A stretch of DNA of 41,958 nt from Stenotrophomonas tumulicola (GTDB lineage: Bacteria > Pseudomonadota > Gammaproteobacteria > Xanthomonadales > Xanthomonadaceae). The position numbers and the translations under genes were made by a program. The stretch covers positions 1 to 41,958 of the forward strand of contig NZ_JACGXS010000015.1 in assembly GCF_014117215.1 (NCBI RefSeq), read 5' to 3'. The notes under the pieces are model-generated. The model saw nothing but the letters and a program-made list of their open reading frames with translations. It ran no database searches and had not been told where the DNA came from. Shown in pieces: positions 7,540 through 15,455 of this stretch (the stretch's first letter is position 1; every line of letters begins with the position of its first letter).

Positions 7540-8201
7540 GCCACCGCGTCCGGCAGCCAGCGCTTCACGCCGTGGGTGATCGCGCCGCGCAGGTCGATCA
7601 GCTTGCGGTGGAAGAAGTGGCTGGTGTCCGGCATGCGCACCAGTTCATGCGGCGCATCCAGCGTGTCCAGCCAATCAAACACGGCCTGCGGCTCGACGAT
7701 CTCATCCTGCTCACCCTGGATCACCAGCCACTGGGCCGGGGGGTGTATGCCCTCGAAGTCCCAGCGACCGGCCGGCGGCGCGATGGACACCAGGGCCTGC
7801 GGCTGCACCTCGGCGGCGGCCTTCAGCGAGACATAGGCACCGAAGCTGAAACCCACCAGCCACAGCTGGTCGCCTGGACGCTGCGTGCGCACCCAGGCGG
7901 CCACGGCCTTCAGGTCGTCCTGCTCGCCGTTGCCATGGTCGAAATTGCCGGCAGAGTCGCCCACGCTGCGGAAGTTGAAGCGCACCGTGGCCACGCCGAG
8001 GTCACGCAGCGAATTGGCCGCCATGGTGACCACCTTGTTGTGCATCGTGCCGCCCTCGGTGGAGAGCGGATGGCAGACGATCGCGGTCACCGGCTGTACC
8101 GGCACGTCGGGCTTGGGCAGGTCGACCGCCACGTCCAGCGGGCCGACCGGGCCATCGAGGACGAGGGTTTCCGACTGCAGGGGGAAAGATGGATTGCGCA
8201 T
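7536..8201 (-). CDS. Alpha/beta hydrolase of the small serine-esterase type
   Basis: A 221-residue alpha/beta hydrolase. The nucleophile elbow is GFSFGA (Ser in G-x-S-x-G), the oxyanion-side strand is VCHPLSTEGG, and the late His is in PDTSHFFHRKL; an Asp in IQGEQDEIVEP completes the likely triad. This arrangement (CHPHP-like motif after the first strand, GFSFG) is typical of uncharacterised hydrolases often annotated as dienelactone-hydrolase-like. The start at 8201 (MRNPSFPL) matches the family N-terminus; a longer open frame upstream runs into the divergent permease gene and is rejected. It is coupled to zapE by a 4-base overlap. The substrate is unknown. Confidence 0.88.
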   Translation of the reverse strand: MRNPSFPLQSETLVLDGPVGPLDVAVDLPKPDVPVQPVTAIVCHPLSTEGGTMHNKVVTMAANSLRDLGVATVRFNFRSVGDSAGNFDHGNGEQDDLKAVAAWVRTQRPGDQLWLVGFSFGAYVSLKAAAEVQPQALVSIAPPAGRWDFEGIHPPAQWLVIQGEQDEIVEPQAVFDWLDTLDAPHELVRMPDTSHFFHRKLIDLRGAITHGVKRWLPDAVA

Positions 8202-8246
8202 GGCAACATGATAGCGTCCCCCACCCGCTCCCTGCTCCCGGCCCCT

Positions 8247-9104
8247 ATGTTCTTCCTTGTCTTCGCAGTGATCTGCAGCGTCCTGGTGTCGGTACTGCTC
8301 AAGCTGGCACGCCCCCGCCAGCTGGATGTCGCGCAGATGGTCACCTGGAACTACCTGGTGGCCGCTGCGTTGACCGGCCTGGTACTGCGCCCGCCGATGG
8401 CCTCGCTGCAGTCCACGCACGCCCCCTGGGCCGCGCTGCTGGCGCTGGCGGTGGTGCTGCCGACGATCTTCCTGGTGCTGGGCCGGGCGGTGGCGGTGGC
8501 CGGCATCGTGCGCAGCGACGTGGCACAGCGGCTGTCGCTGCTGCTTTCGCTGCTGGCCGCCTTCGCGTTCTTTGGCCAGACGGCCACGCCGTGGAAACTG
8601 GCGGGGTTGGGCCTGGGCCTGGTGGCGATGGTGGCGATCAGCCTGCGTCCGCGCGGACCGGCAGCGGCGACGTCCCCGGGCGGCTGGCGCTGGCTGCTCG
8701 GCGTATGGGTCGGATTCGCAGCGGTCGACATCCTGCTGAAGAAGGTCGCACTGTCCGGGACGCCCTCGATGGCCGCCCTGCTGGTGTGCTTCAGCCTGGC
8801 CTTCGTGCTGATGCTGGCGCTGCAGCTATGGCGGCATGCCAGCGGCCGCAGCCGGCTGGCCTGGCGCAACCTCGGCGCCGGCGCGCTGCTGGGCCTGCTC
8901 AATGGCGGCAACATCCTGTTCTATGTGCACGCGCACCAAGCCCTGCCCGAAAGCCCGGCCACGGTGTTCGCCGGCATGAACATCGGCGTGGTGGTGCTGG
9001 GCACGTTGGTGGGGGTGTCGGTCTTCGGTGAGCGCGTCAGCGTGTGGAACCGGCTGGGACTGCTGCTTGCCGTAGTGGCCATCATCCTGATCGCAATTGG
9101 CTGA
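8247..9104 (+). CDS. EamA/DMT-family membrane permease
   Basis: A 285-residue protein with about ten hydrophobic segments arranged as two repeats of five, the drug/metabolite transporter (EamA) plan, placed in the inner membrane. Examples are FFLVFAVICSVLVSVLLKLA at the start and GLLLAVVAIILIAIG at the end. The start at 8247 places the first membrane helix at the N-terminus; an in-frame ATG at 8208 would add 13 residues. Neither has a convincing ribosome binding site, so the start is uncertain. It is divergent from the hydrolase gene with hardly any space between, so the promoters must overlap. The substrate is unknown. Confidence 0.85.
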   Translation: MFFLVFAVICSVLVSVLLKLARPRQLDVAQMVTWNYLVAAALTGLVLRPPMASLQSTHAPWAALLALAVVLPTIFLVLGRAVAVAGIVRSDVAQRLSLLLSLLAAFAFFGQTATPWKLAGLGLGLVAMVAISLRPRGPAAATSPGGWRWLLGVWVGFAAVDILLKKVALSGTPSMAALLVCFSLAFVLMLALQLWRHASGRSRLAWRNLGAGALLGLLNGGNILFYVHAHQALPESPATVFAGMNIGVVVLGTLVGVSVFGERVSVWNRLGLLLAVVAIILIAIG

Positions 9105-9250
9105 GCCCGCCATGACAATTGGCTGTATGCGGGCAAATCTCGGATACATTTGATTTCTTCAATGCTGAGATGCCCGTCACCGCTTTGCCGTCCATGGCCT
9201 GCAGCACACCCCTAGACTGCCCACACTGGAAACAATCAGAAGGTGATGGG

Positions 9251-9583
9251 ATGAGGGGTCAGATCAAGAACAGCGTGATGATGGGGCTTATGGGCCTTGC
9301 CGTTTCCGGCTGCGGCACTGTTCCTGGTGGAGCGTGGGACGATTACCCATCGTCGGGGCCTGCGCGACCTTATCCCTCACGTGTGGACGTCATCCGCTGC
9401 AACAGCCAGGATCATCGCTACAGCCGCTGCGAAGCTGATTTGTCGCGCGGAGATGACGTACGGCTGGCCAGCCAGGATTCGCAATCACCGTGCGTCGCCG
9501 GCCGCGACTGGGGACAGGACCGAAGCGCAGTCTGGGTCAACAATGGCTGCCGGGCCACGTTCGAAATTCGGCGTCGCTACTGA
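9251..9583 (+). CDS. DUF3011 lipoprotein
   Basis: A 110-residue protein with a lipoprotein signal: positively charged start, hydrophobic MMGLMGLAV, and lipobox VSGC with the lipidated cysteine at 21. The mature part contains a DUF3011-like domain with conserved cysteines: VIRCNSQDHRYSRCEADL, CVAGRDWGQDRSAVWVNNGCRATFEI. It is expected in the cell envelope; the domain may bind surface polymers, but its role is not established. The start at 9251 follows AAGGTG by a few bases; an open frame upstream to 9119 adds a non-signal sequence and is rejected. Its 3' end overlaps that of the convergent nuclease gene by 7 bases. Confidence 0.85.
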   Translation: MRGQIKNSVMMGLMGLAVSGCGTVPGGAWDDYPSSGPARPYPSRVDVIRCNSQDHRYSRCEADLSRGDDVRLASQDSQSPCVAGRDWGQDRSAVWVNNGCRATFEIRRRY

Positions 9584-11040
9584 TCGAAACCCAGCAGCAA
9601 CGGGTCGTGGTCGGAACTGCGCCACGGCCCGTCCACGTTCCGCTGTTGGTAGCCGCTGGCATCCATTTCATCGGCATTGCTGTGCCATTCCGCCGCACCG
9701 GCCAGGCGCCTGGCCATGCCGGCATTGAGCAATGCGTGGTCCAGCCGGCCGCTATAGCCGTTATAGACGTAGCTGTACGGACGCTCGACCTTGGCCAGCG
9801 CGAACGCATCCTGCCAGCCGGCTTTGCGCAGGGTGCGGATCGGGTCTTCCATGGCATACGCATTGAAGTCGCCCAGCAGCACGGCGTCACGCGCGCCCGT
9901 GCCGGTGGGATCGCGCTGCATCCAGGCATCCAGCTGCTGCGCCGAGGTCACCCGCGTCGCGTTCCAGCAGCCTTGGCCATCGTCGCGGTCAGCGTCGGCG
10001 CCGCTGGCATCACGGCACCCTTTCGACTTGAAGTGGTTGGCCACCACCATGAAGGGGACGCCGTCCCCGGCCTGGAACGCCTGCGCCAATGGCACGCGGC
10101 TGTGTTCGGCGAAGGGGCCGCCTTCCAGCGTGGCCGGCTTGCCCAACGGGGTAAGGCGGCTGGACCGGTAGATGATGCCGACCCGGATCGGGTTGTCGCC
10201 CGGCCCCTTGCCGGCGTCAACGAAGCGCCAGTCGCCATGGCTGTCCGGGGCGGCGTTGAGCGCATCGACCAGCGCGGCGATGGCCGACTGTGGGCCGTAA
10301 CCGTCATTTTCCAGCTCCATCAAGGCCGCCACGTCCGCATCCAGCGGCCCGATGGTGGCGATCAGTTTCTTCAGCTGCGCCTGGTGTTCTTCCAGCGTGC
10401 GTGCACCGCGCAGGGTCGGAAAGCCGCCGCCCTGGCCATCGCCGTTGAAGAAATTCTCCAGGTTGAAGGCGGCCACTTTCAGCGTGCCCGGCACCGTCGG
10501 TACCTGTGGACGCTGCAGCGGCGGAAGCTCCAGCATGCGTCCCAACTGCAGGCTGGGGCGTCCCTGTGCGTCCACGTGCACGCGGCCTTCCACGCCGCGC
10601 AGCGCCATGCCGGTGCGCAGCACGGCGCCAGCGGGCAGGTAAGGCACCTGCTGCGGATCGCGTGCATCGCTGCCGTCATCCAGCAGCAGGCGGCGACGCT
10701 GGTTGTTGGCGGTCACCTGGCTGAAACCGGCCGTTCCCGGCGCGGCCACTTCGGTGGGCTGCCACAGGCGGTCTTCAAAGGCGACCGTGAGCTGGCCGAA
10801 GCGCTCCAGGCCATCGGTACCCACCAGGGTGAGCGGTGCGGCGATGCGTACGTACTGGCCGTCCAGCGCATGCCAGTCACTGGGCACGCGGGCGAGGCTG
10901 ATGCTGCCACTGTCGGCCGGCGTGGCCAGCTGGCCCGGCATGGCCTGCGGCGCTGCCGAGGGTCGTGCATCCGGCTGGGCTTGGGCAAAGACGGCAGGAA
11001 CGGACAAAGCCACGGCAAGGGCAAGCAGGCAACGACGCAT
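9577..11040 (-). CDS. Secreted endonuclease/exonuclease/phosphatase-fold nuclease
   Basis: A 487-residue protein with a signal peptide (MRRCLLALAVALSVPAVFAQA). An N-terminal OB-like domain (about 50-160) precedes the catalytic domain, which opens with KVAAFNLENFF and continues with ADVAALMELENDGYG (metal-binding Glu), GDFNAYAMEDP and the terminal SDHDPLLLGFD, the hallmark residues of the EEP superfamily. This layout is that of extracellular nucleases of the ExeM/XdsA kind, which degrade extracellular DNA. The start at 11040 was chosen for its signal peptide; the open frame extends to 11148 without signal character. It acts outside the cytoplasm and may help nutrient recovery or biofilm turnover. 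Confidence 0.9.
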   Translation of the reverse strand: MRRCLLALAVALSVPAVFAQAQPDARPSAAPQAMPGQLATPADSGSISLARVPSDWHALDGQYVRIAAPLTLVGTDGLERFGQLTVAFEDRLWQPTEVAAPGTAGFSQVTANNQRRRLLLDDGSDARDPQQVPYLPAGAVLRTGMALRGVEGRVHVDAQGRPSLQLGRMLELPPLQRPQVPTVPGTLKVAAFNLENFFNGDGQGGGFPTLRGARTLEEHQAQLKKLIATIGPLDADVAALMELENDGYGPQSAIAALVDALNAAPDSHGDWRFVDAGKGPGDNPIRVGIIYRSSRLTPLGKPATLEGGPFAEHSRVPLAQAFQAGDGVPFMVVANHFKSKGCRDASGADADRDDGQGCWNATRVTSAQQLDAWMQRDPTGTGARDAVLLGDFNAYAMEDPIRTLRKAGWQDAFALAKVERPYSYVYNGYSGRLDHALLNAGMARRLAGAAEWHSNADEMDASGYQQRNVDGPWRSSDHDPLLLGFDQ

Positions 11041-11192
11041 CGACAACGGCTCCAGGCGGTTACAGCAGCAACGGAAGGGGATGCCGTCACTGTAACCACA
11101 AAAGATGAAAGCCTGATGCCACGCCTGGCGGTTGGCCGCAAGCGGCAAAGCGCAGGACCGGCGCGACCGGGGTCAGCAGGTCATGGACCGCC

Positions 11193-11711
11193 CTACTTCA
11201 GGTTGTCGAGCATCCAGTCGACCGTGGCATGCATCTGTTCTTCGGTCAGCGCCGGGTTGCCGCCCTTGGGCGGCATGATGCCGCCATCCGGACCGGTGAA
11301 GCCCTCGATGGAATGCTTGTAGAGGGTTTCCTTGCCCTGCGCGATGCGCGCATCCCAGTGCGAGTGGTCCAGGGTGGGCGCCAGGCCGACACCGGTGGTG
11401 TGGCAGGCCGTGCACAGGTTGTCGAAGATCACCTTGCCATCGGTGGTACCGCCATACGCCACCTGGGATGCGGCCTTGGCCAACGCCGCTGCCTGGGCAG
11501 CGGCCTGGGCGGCGGCGCCGGTGCTGCCGGCATAGACCGCGCCAGCCGGGGCAATGCGTTGTTCAGTGCGTTTGGCCGCGGTAGGTGACACTTCCGCCGG
11601 AATGCGCGTATGCAGCCATGCGGCCAGCAGGATCAACCCCAGGGTGATCGTCACGAGAAGACCGATGACCATGGAAAAACGTTTCAGGAACTCAAGATCA
11701 TGATTCCGCAC
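11193..11711 (-). CDS. Membrane-anchored cytochrome c5-type protein
   Basis: A 172-residue protein with one N-terminal membrane segment (about 13-33), an Ala-rich linker (about 60-85) and a class I cytochrome c domain. The haem site is CTACH (Cys100, Cys103, His104), with Met146 in GGIMPPKGG as the distal ligand. The periplasmic haem domain resembles cytochrome c5 and could deliver electrons to a terminal oxidase or other reductase. The reading frame begins at a GTG (11711); the ribosome binding site is weak, so the exact start is open. A second cytochrome domain, present in some relatives, is absent. Confidence 0.9.
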   Translation of the reverse strand: MRNHDLEFLKRFSMVIGLLVTITLGLILLAAWLHTRIPAEVSPTAAKRTEQRIAPAGAVYAGSTGAAAQAAAQAAALAKAASQVAYGGTTDGKVIFDNLCTACHTTGVGLAPTLDHSHWDARIAQGKETLYKHSIEGFTGPDGGIMPPKGGNPALTEEQMHATVDWMLDNLK

Positions 11712-11917
11712 TCTTCGTTACCCCTGGCTGGTAGTCGGTGGACCACGGCTGAGCGAGCGAGCCTGCTCGGGCGAGTATAGAACGCAGTCAGCATGCGGCA
11801 ACAGGCATGTTCAGTGACGCATCGCACCAATCCGGCAGTGGCCGGGGCAGGCCTGGAAACGATCAACCCTCCTCGTCCACCGGAAGGCTGCCGGGCATGG
11901 CGCTCCGCTGCCCGGCT

Positions 11918-12523
11918 CTATCCGCCTGCCGCGCGCAGACAGAACGCGCTGATTGATTCGGCCAGCGCGTGCTCATCGCGATGTGCCTGCCGGCTCGGCG
12001 CGGTCGGCCCGACCAACGCTTCGGTGAAGGCACCGACGATGCAGGCTGCGGTGACGTCCACATCCTGTGCGGGAAACGCGCCGCTGGCGATACCGTCTTC
12101 GACCAGGGCGCGGAATACGCCACCGAAACGCAGGCGCCCGCGCAGGCGCTCGGCGTCCACCTCCGGGTCCACGGGTTCGACGATGAAGGCATGGGCCAAC
12201 CCCGGTCCGGCCAAGGCACGGCGGACGAAGGCGATGATCGCCAGCCGCAGGCGTTCGGGCGCCGGCTCGCTGCCCGCCGCGATGCCTTCGAGGATGGTCA
12301 TCTCATGCGCCACCGCCGCGTTCAGCACTTCCACGAACAATTCCGCCTTGGATGGGAAGTGGCGGTAGATCAGTCCGGTGGAGACGCCCGCCTGGGCAGC
12401 CACGGCGGTCACCGGGGCATTGCGATAGCCGCCGGCGGCCACCAGTTCGCGGGCCGCGACCAAGATGCGCTCGCGCGCCCCGGCCATCCGTTCTTCCATC
12501 AGCGGAGAGCGTTTGTAAGCCAT
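11918..12523 (-). CDS. TetR-family regulator, divergent from the liu operon
   Basis: A 201-residue regulator. The N-terminal helix-turn-helix is clear (RILVAARELVAAGGYRNAPVTAVAAQAGVSTGLIYRHFPSKAELF, written in part: motif AGVSTGLIYRHFPSK near 45-60), followed by a helical ligand domain. It faces isovaleryl-CoA dehydrogenase across 140 bases that hold a perfect palindrome, so it most likely controls that operon, probably releasing DNA upon binding a branched-chain acyl-CoA. In gamma-proteobacteria the liu operon is usually controlled by the MerR-type LiuR; TetR-type LiuQ is known from beta-proteobacteria, so this arrangement is a departure. The identity with LiuQ is not claimed. Confidence 0.88.
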   Translation of the reverse strand: MAYKRSPLMEERMAGARERILVAARELVAAGGYRNAPVTAVAAQAGVSTGLIYRHFPSKAELFVEVLNAAVAHEMTILEGIAAGSEPAPERLRLAIIAFVRRALAGPGLAHAFIVEPVDPEVDAERLRGRLRFGGVFRALVEDGIASGAFPAQDVDVTAACIVGAFTEALVGPTAPSRQAHRDEHALAESISAFCLRAAGG

Positions 12524-12536
12524 GGGATGATTGTAG

Positions 12537-12585
12537 GTTCAATTTTTGAACTTGTGTTCACTTTTTATCCAAAGCCCGCTAGTCT
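12537..12585 (+). promoter_or_regulatory. Operator palindromes and candidate promoter of the liu operon
   Basis: A perfect 15-base palindrome GTTCAATTTTTGAAC occupies 12537-12551. It overlaps a second, looser dyad formed by TGAAC (12547-12551) and GTTCA (12556-12560). A candidate promoter for the operon, TTCACT (12557-12562), 17 bases, TAGTCT (12580-12585), starts within the second half site, so a bound TetR dimer would block it. The same site lies 14 bases in front of the TetR gene itself, which fits autorepression. Confidence 0.65.
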
Positions 12586-12663
12586 GGAGCCATCGCCCGC
12601 GCGGACATCCTGTCCGCCCCCCCACCGGCGCCCCCATCTGCCGCATTACGTGGAGTCGCCCGC

Positions 12664-13827
12664 ATGCACGTTCCTTCCCTCAACTTCGGCCTTGGCGAAG
12701 ACATCGACATGCTGCGCGACAGCGTGGCCCAGTTCGCTGCCGCCGAGATCGCCCCGCTGGCCGCCCACGCCGACGAAACCAACCAGTTCCCGCTGGCCCT
12801 GTGGCGCAGGTTCGGCGAGCAGGGCCTGCTGGGCATGACCGTCGAAGAGGAATACGGCGGCACCGGCATGGGCTACCTGGCCCACGTGGTGGCGATGGAG
12901 GAAATCTCGCGCGCCTCCGGTGGCATCGGCCTGTCCTACGGCGCGCACTCCAACCTGTGCGTCAACCAGCTGCGCAAGAACGGCACCGAGGAACAGAAGC
13001 AGCGTTTCCTCCCTGGCCTGTGCAGCGGCGAGCTGGTCGGCGCATTGGCCATGAGCGAGCCCGGCGCCGGTTCGGACGTGGTGTCGATGAAGCTGCGCGC
13101 GGACAAGCGCGGCGACCACTACGTGCTCAACGGCAACAAGATGTGGATCACCAACGGCCCCGATGCCGACGTGCTGGTGGTGTATGCCAAGACCAATCCG
13201 GAAGCGGGCGCCAAGGGCATCACCGCGTTCCTGGTGGAGAAGGGCATGAAAGGTTTCTCCACCGCACAGAAACTGGACAAGCTGGGCATGCGCTCTTCGC
13301 CGACCAGTGAACTGGTGTTCCAGGACTGCGAAGTGCCAGTGGAAAACGTGCTGGGTGCGGAAGGCAGCGGCGTGCGCGTGCTGATGTCCGGGCTGGATTA
13401 CGAACGCGTGGTGCTGTCCGGCGGTCCGCTGGGCCTGATGGCCGCAGCCATGGACGTGGTGATGCCCTACGTACACCAGCGCCACCAGTTCGGTGAGCCG
13501 ATCGGCAGCTTCCAGCTGATCCAGGCCAAGATCGCCGACATGTACGTCGGCCTCGGTGCCTGCCGTGCCTACGTCTATGCGGTAGCGCGTGCCTGCGACC
13601 AGGGTGGCACCACCCGCCAGGATGCAGCCGGCGCGATCCTGTACGCCGCCGAGAAAGCCACCTGGCTGACCGGCCAGGCGATCCAGATCCTGGGCGGCAA
13701 CGGCTACATCAACGAGTATCCCACCGGCCGCCTGTGGCGCGATGCCAAGCTGTACGAGATCGGTGCCGGCACATCGGAAATCCGTCGCATGCTGATCGGT
13801 CGCGAACTGTTCCAGCGCACGCTGTAA
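12664..13827 (+). CDS. liuA: Isovaleryl-CoA dehydrogenase
   Basis: A 387-residue FAD-dependent acyl-CoA dehydrogenase that oxidises isovaleryl-CoA to 3-methylcrotonyl-CoA in leucine breakdown. The catalytic glutamate is in the position special to isovaleryl-CoA dehydrogenases: Glu247 in [18 protein letters not shown], rather than near the C-terminus as in most relatives. Other signatures are [16 protein letters not shown] (FAD/substrate) and [32 protein letters not shown] near the end. The start ATG at 12664 follows GGAG. It is the first gene of the operon, with the carboxylase beta subunit beginning 9 bases after its stop. Confidence 0.95.
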   Translation: MHVPSLNFGLGEDIDMLRDSVAQFAAAEIAPLAAHADETNQFPLALWRRFGEQGLLGMTVEEEYGGTGMGYLAHVVAMEEISRASGGIGLSYGAHSNLCVNQLRKNGTEEQKQRFLPGLCSGELVGALAMSEPGAGSDVVSMKLRADKRGDHYVLNGNKMWITNGPDADVLVVYAKTNPEAGAKGITAFLVEKGMKGFSTAQKLDKLGMRSSPTSELVFQDCEVPVENVLGAEGSGVRVLMSGLDYERVVLSGGPLGLMAAAMDVVMPYVHQRHQFGEPIGSFQLIQAKIADMYVGLGACRAYVYAVARACDQGGTTRQDAAGAILYAAEKATWLTGQAIQILGGNGYINEYPTGRLWRDAKLYEIGAGTSEIRRMLIGRELFQRTL

Positions 13828-13836
13828 GGGCCTTCC

Positions 13837-15447
13837 ATGAGTACTTTGAGCACCCAGCTGCAGGCTGGCAGCGACACCTTCGAGACCAACCGCACGGCGA
13901 TGCAGGCGGTGGTCGACGACCTGCACGCCACGCTGGCGCGCACCGCGCTGGGTGGCAGTGAAGCGGCGCGGGCGAAACACACCGCACGCGGCAAGCTGCT
14001 GGTACGCGACCGCATCGATGCCTTGCTGGACCCGGGCAGTGCGTTCCTGGAGATCGCACCGCTGGCCGCACATGGCATGTATGACGACGCCGTACCCTGC
14101 GCGGGCGTCGTGGCCGGCATCGGCCGGGTCAGCGGCGTGGAATGCGTGATCGTGGCCAACGATGCCACCGTCAAGGGCGGCACCTATTATCCGGTCACGG
14201 TGAAGAAGCACCTGCGCGCGCAGGAAGTGGCCGAACAGAACCGACTGCCGTGCATCTACCTGGTGGATTCCGGCGGCGCGTTCCTGCCACTGCAGGACGA
14301 AGTCTTCCCGGACCGCGACCACTTCGGCCGCATCTTCTACAACCAGGCCAACCTGTCCGCGCAGGGCATTCCGCAGATCGCCTGCGTGATGGGCAGCTGC
14401 ACCGCCGGCGGCGCCTACGTGCCGGCGATGAGCGATGAAACGGTGATCGTGCGCGAACAGGGCACCATTTTCCTGGGCGGCCCGCCGCTGGTGAAAGCGG
14501 CCACCGGCGAAGTGGTCAGCGCGGAAGACCTGGGCGGCGCCGACGTGCACACGCGCCTGTCCGGCGTGGCCGACCACATGGCCGACAACGACCTGCAGGC
14601 GCTGGCCCGCGTGCGCGCGATCATCGCCCAGCTCAACTGGCGCAAGCCGGAACCGGCGATGGCCTTGCAGGCCCCGCAGGAACCGCTGTTCCCGGCGCAC
14701 GAACTGTATGGCGTGATTCCATCCGACACGCGCAAGCCCTTCGACGTACGCGAAGTGATCGCACGGCTGGTGGACGGATCCCGCTTCGACGAGTTCAAGC
14801 CGCGCTATGGCAGCACCCTGGTCACCGGCTTCGCGCACCTGCATGGCTACCCGGTCGGCATCATCGCCAACAACGGCATCCTGTTTTCCGAGTCCGCACT
14901 GAAGGGGGCGCACTTCATCGAACTGTGCACCCAACGCAACATCCCGCTGGTGTTCCTGCAGAACATCACCGGCTTCATGGTCGGCCGCAAGTACGAACAG
15001 GGCGGCATCGCCAAGGACGGCGCCAAACTGGTGATGGCGGTGGCCTGCGCGAAAGTGCCGAAGTTCACCGTGGTCATCGGCGGTTCGTTCGGTGCCGGCA
15101 ACTACGGCATGTGCGGTCGCGCCTACTCGCCCAACTTCCTGTGGATGTGGCCGAACGCCCGCATCGGCGTGATGGGCGGCGAGCAGGCCGCCAGCGTGCT
15201 GGCCACGGTCAAGCGCGATGGCATCGAAGCCAAGGGCGGCGCGTGGCCAGCCGGGGAAGAAGATGCCTTCAAGGCGCCCATCCGCGACCAGTTCGAACGC
15301 CAGGGCCACCCCTATTACGCCAGCGCGCGGCTGTGGGACGACGGCATCATCGATCCAGCCGACACCCGCCGCGTGCTTGCCCTGGCCCTGTCGGCCAGCC
15401 TCAATGCCCCGGCCCGCGAGACACGCTTCGGCGTGTTCCGCATGTGA
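13837..15447 (+). CDS. liuB: 3-methylcrotonyl-CoA carboxylase, carboxyltransferase (beta) subunit
   Basis: A 536-residue subunit that moves CO2 from biotin to 3-methylcrotonyl-CoA. It has both crotonase-like halves of the carboxyltransferase: the N-terminal half includes [19 protein letters not shown] and [16 protein letters not shown]; the C-terminal half includes [25 protein letters not shown] and [25 protein letters not shown], typical of MCC rather than propionyl-CoA carboxylase. The length is standard. It sits between the dehydrogenase and the biotin subunit. The liuC hydratase, which often lies between these genes in Pseudomonas, is absent here. Confidence 0.95.
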   Translation: MSTLSTQLQAGSDTFETNRTAMQAVVDDLHATLARTALGGSEAARAKHTARGKLLVRDRIDALLDPGSAFLEIAPLAAHGMYDDAVPCAGVVAGIGRVSGVECVIVANDATVKGGTYYPVTVKKHLRAQEVAEQNRLPCIYLVDSGGAFLPLQDEVFPDRDHFGRIFYNQANLSAQGIPQIACVMGSCTAGGAYVPAMSDETVIVREQGTIFLGGPPLVKAATGEVVSAEDLGGADVHTRLSGVADHMADNDLQALARVRAIIAQLNWRKPEPAMALQAPQEPLFPAHELYGVIPSDTRKPFDVREVIARLVDGSRFDEFKPRYGSTLVTGFAHLHGYPVGIIANNGILFSESALKGAHFIELCTQRNIPLVFLQNITGFMVGRKYEQGGIAKDGAKLVMAVACAKVPKFTVVIGGSFGAGNYGMCGRAYSPNFLWMWPNARIGVMGGEQAASVLATVKRDGIEAKGGAWPAGEEDAFKAPIRDQFERQGHPYYASARLWDDGIIDPADTRRVLALALSASLNAPARETRFGVFRM

Positions 15448-15455
15448 CCTGCGCC

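Noticed and set aside
11885..11920. A possible SMAG palindrome after the TetR gene
   Set aside because: GCCGGGCATGGC and GCCCGGC are present but the arms do not pair well and no GTAG end is seen; too degenerate to list.
12646..15309. A minus-strand open frame of 887 codons
   Set aside because: It lies wholly opposite liuA and liuB, both with clear catalytic motifs; the long frame is a by-product of G/C-rich third positions.
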